A DNA stretch of 64,000 bases from Flavobacterium sp. (GTDB lineage: Bacteria; Bacteroidota; Bacteroidia; Flavobacteriales; Flavobacteriaceae). Of the stretch, positions 63,349 to 64,000 are shown piece by piece. Numbering within the stretch: position 1 is the first letter of the stretch; the number at the start of each line of letters is the position of its first letter. The notes beneath the pieces are model-generated. The model was not told where the DNA came from and did no database searches. It was given only the letters and a program-made list of their open reading frames with translations. The stretch lies in the NCBI GenBank assembly GCA_027484725.1, contig JAIXSK010000016.1, forward strand, positions 124,001 through 188,000, written 5' to 3'. The position numbers and the translations under genes are program-made.

Positions 63349-64000
63349 AATATTAATCGTAGCTCCGCATTGTGACGATGAAATCTTAGGATGCGGCGGC
63401 ATTATGTCTAAGTTTGCCCATAACGGAGACGAAGTTTATGTAGCGATTGTCACCAACGGACATTTGGGCGCTCCGGAATTATTTTCGGCAGAGGGAACCC
63501 AAAAAGTCCGCTCTGAAGCTTTGCAAGCACACCAAATTCTGGGTGTTAAAGAAACTTTCTTTTTAGATTTTCCGGCACCGCGTTTAGATTCAATTCCGGC
63601 TTATCAGTTATCATTGGCTTTCTCAAAAATAGTTAAAGAAAAAGCCATTGAAATAATGTATTTACCCCATCGGGGCGATATTCACAAAGACCACAGAATT
63701 ACTTATGAAGCGGCTTTGGTCGCTGCACGGCCCATCAATAATTGTACGGTAAAAAAGGTTTTAGCCTATGAAACTTTGTCTGAAACTGAGTGGGCACCTC
63801 CGTTTGGCGATGATGCTTTTATCCCGACGGTTTTTGAAAGTATCGAAGGTCATTTAGTTAAAAAACTAGAGGCTTTTAAGTGTTTTTCAACGCAAATCAA
63901 AGAGTTTCCGCACCCAAGATCGCTTAAAACCATTGAAATTTTATCCAATTATCGCGGCGCCACAGTAGGTATGACACAAGCTGAAGCTTTTATGCTCATT
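63341..64000 (+). CDS. PIG-L family N-deacetylase (3' partial)
   Basis: The first 220 residues are visible before the window ends. The zinc motif is KILIVAPHCDDEILGCGG (His10, Asp13, with Glu14), and a second metal/catalytic His block HRGDIHKDHRITYEAA lies near residues 109-122. PIG-L/LmbE enzymes remove N-acetyl groups from GlcNAc-type sugars or related conjugates. It starts inside the formyltransferase gene, so the two are translationally coupled. Confidence 0.88.
   Translation, partial: MRKILIVAPHCDDEILGCGGIMSKFAHNGDEVYVAIVTNGHLGAPELFSAEGTQKVRSEALQAHQILGVKETFFLDFPAPRLDSIPAYQLSLAFSKIVKEKAIEIMYLPHRGDIHKDHRITYEAALVAARPINNCTVKKVLAYETLSETEWAPPFGDDAFIPTVFESIEGHLVKKLEAFKCFSTQIKEFPHPRSLKTIEILSNYRGATVGMTQAEAFMLI

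Overview
The window looks like a chromosomal segment of a member of the Bacteroidota, most likely a Flavobacteriaceae species. The reasons are the AT-rich composition, three LRR proteins ending in type IX secretion (T9SS) sorting domains, promoters of the TTTG / TAnnTTTG type, weak or absent Shine-Dalgarno sites, a UpxY-type antiterminator and a citrulline hydrolase of the CtlX type. No rRNA, tRNA, CRISPR array, transposase or phage gene was seen.

Left part (1-21154). Three large secreted leucine-rich-repeat proteins flank a two-component system: a TPR-containing LytS-type sensor kinase followed by a LytTR response regulator. The kinase, regulator and the second and third LRR genes look like one operon ending at a terminator near 11590. 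Then come citrate synthase, an MBOAT acyltransferase with an SGNH-like partner, two amidinotransferase-fold hydrolases (a DDAH-like enzyme and CtlX), a CpcT/CpeT-like lipoprotein and a sodium:solute symporter (both on the minus strand), a CoA-binding protein and recR. Two intergenic spaces (16559-16680 and 18840-18935) carry GC-rich hairpin-bearing sequence that looks like dispersed Flavobacterium intergenic repeats.

Right part (21177-64000 and beyond). Nearly 43 kb of co-directional, tightly packed genes form a Wzx/Wzy-type surface polysaccharide locus starting from a strong candidate promoter (21177-21206). The order is: export (wza, wzc); UDP-uronic acid synthesis (4-epimerase, TviB/WbpO-type dehydrogenase, a eukaryotic-type UDP-glucose dehydrogenase); regulators (HTH protein and UpxY/NusG-like); dTDP-3-amino-sugar synthesis (rmlB, two FdtA/QdtA-like cupins, two DegT aminotransferases, an N-formyltransferase); wzx and two GT2 enzymes; a dTDP-4-amino-sugar set (formyltransferase-like protein, wecE, wecF-like GT56) and wecB; a GT and an EpsG-like polymerase; a Dlt-like adenylation / GNAT / carrier protein / MBOAT / SGNH cassette; a deacetylase-like protein, a HisC-like aminotransferase, a HAD protein and a TupA-like ATP-grasp; more GTs, a hexapeptide acyltransferase and two SDR sugar epimerases; a second deacetylase-like protein, a second ATP-grasp, the initiating phosphoglycosyl transferase, a third formyltransferase-like protein and a PIG-L deacetylase cut by the window edge.

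Together the genes imply a heavily decorated heteropolysaccharide. One UDP-N-acetyluronic acid, one UDP-uronic acid, dTDP-3-amino and dTDP-4-amino 6-deoxysugars and UDP-ManNAc can be inferred. The most interesting points are three formyltransferase-fold proteins each beside an enzyme that exposes or makes a sugar amine, and a Dlt-like aminoacylation cassette in a Gram-negative capsule-type locus next to ATP-grasp ligases. All functional statements come from reading the sequence and knowledge of families; no searches were run.
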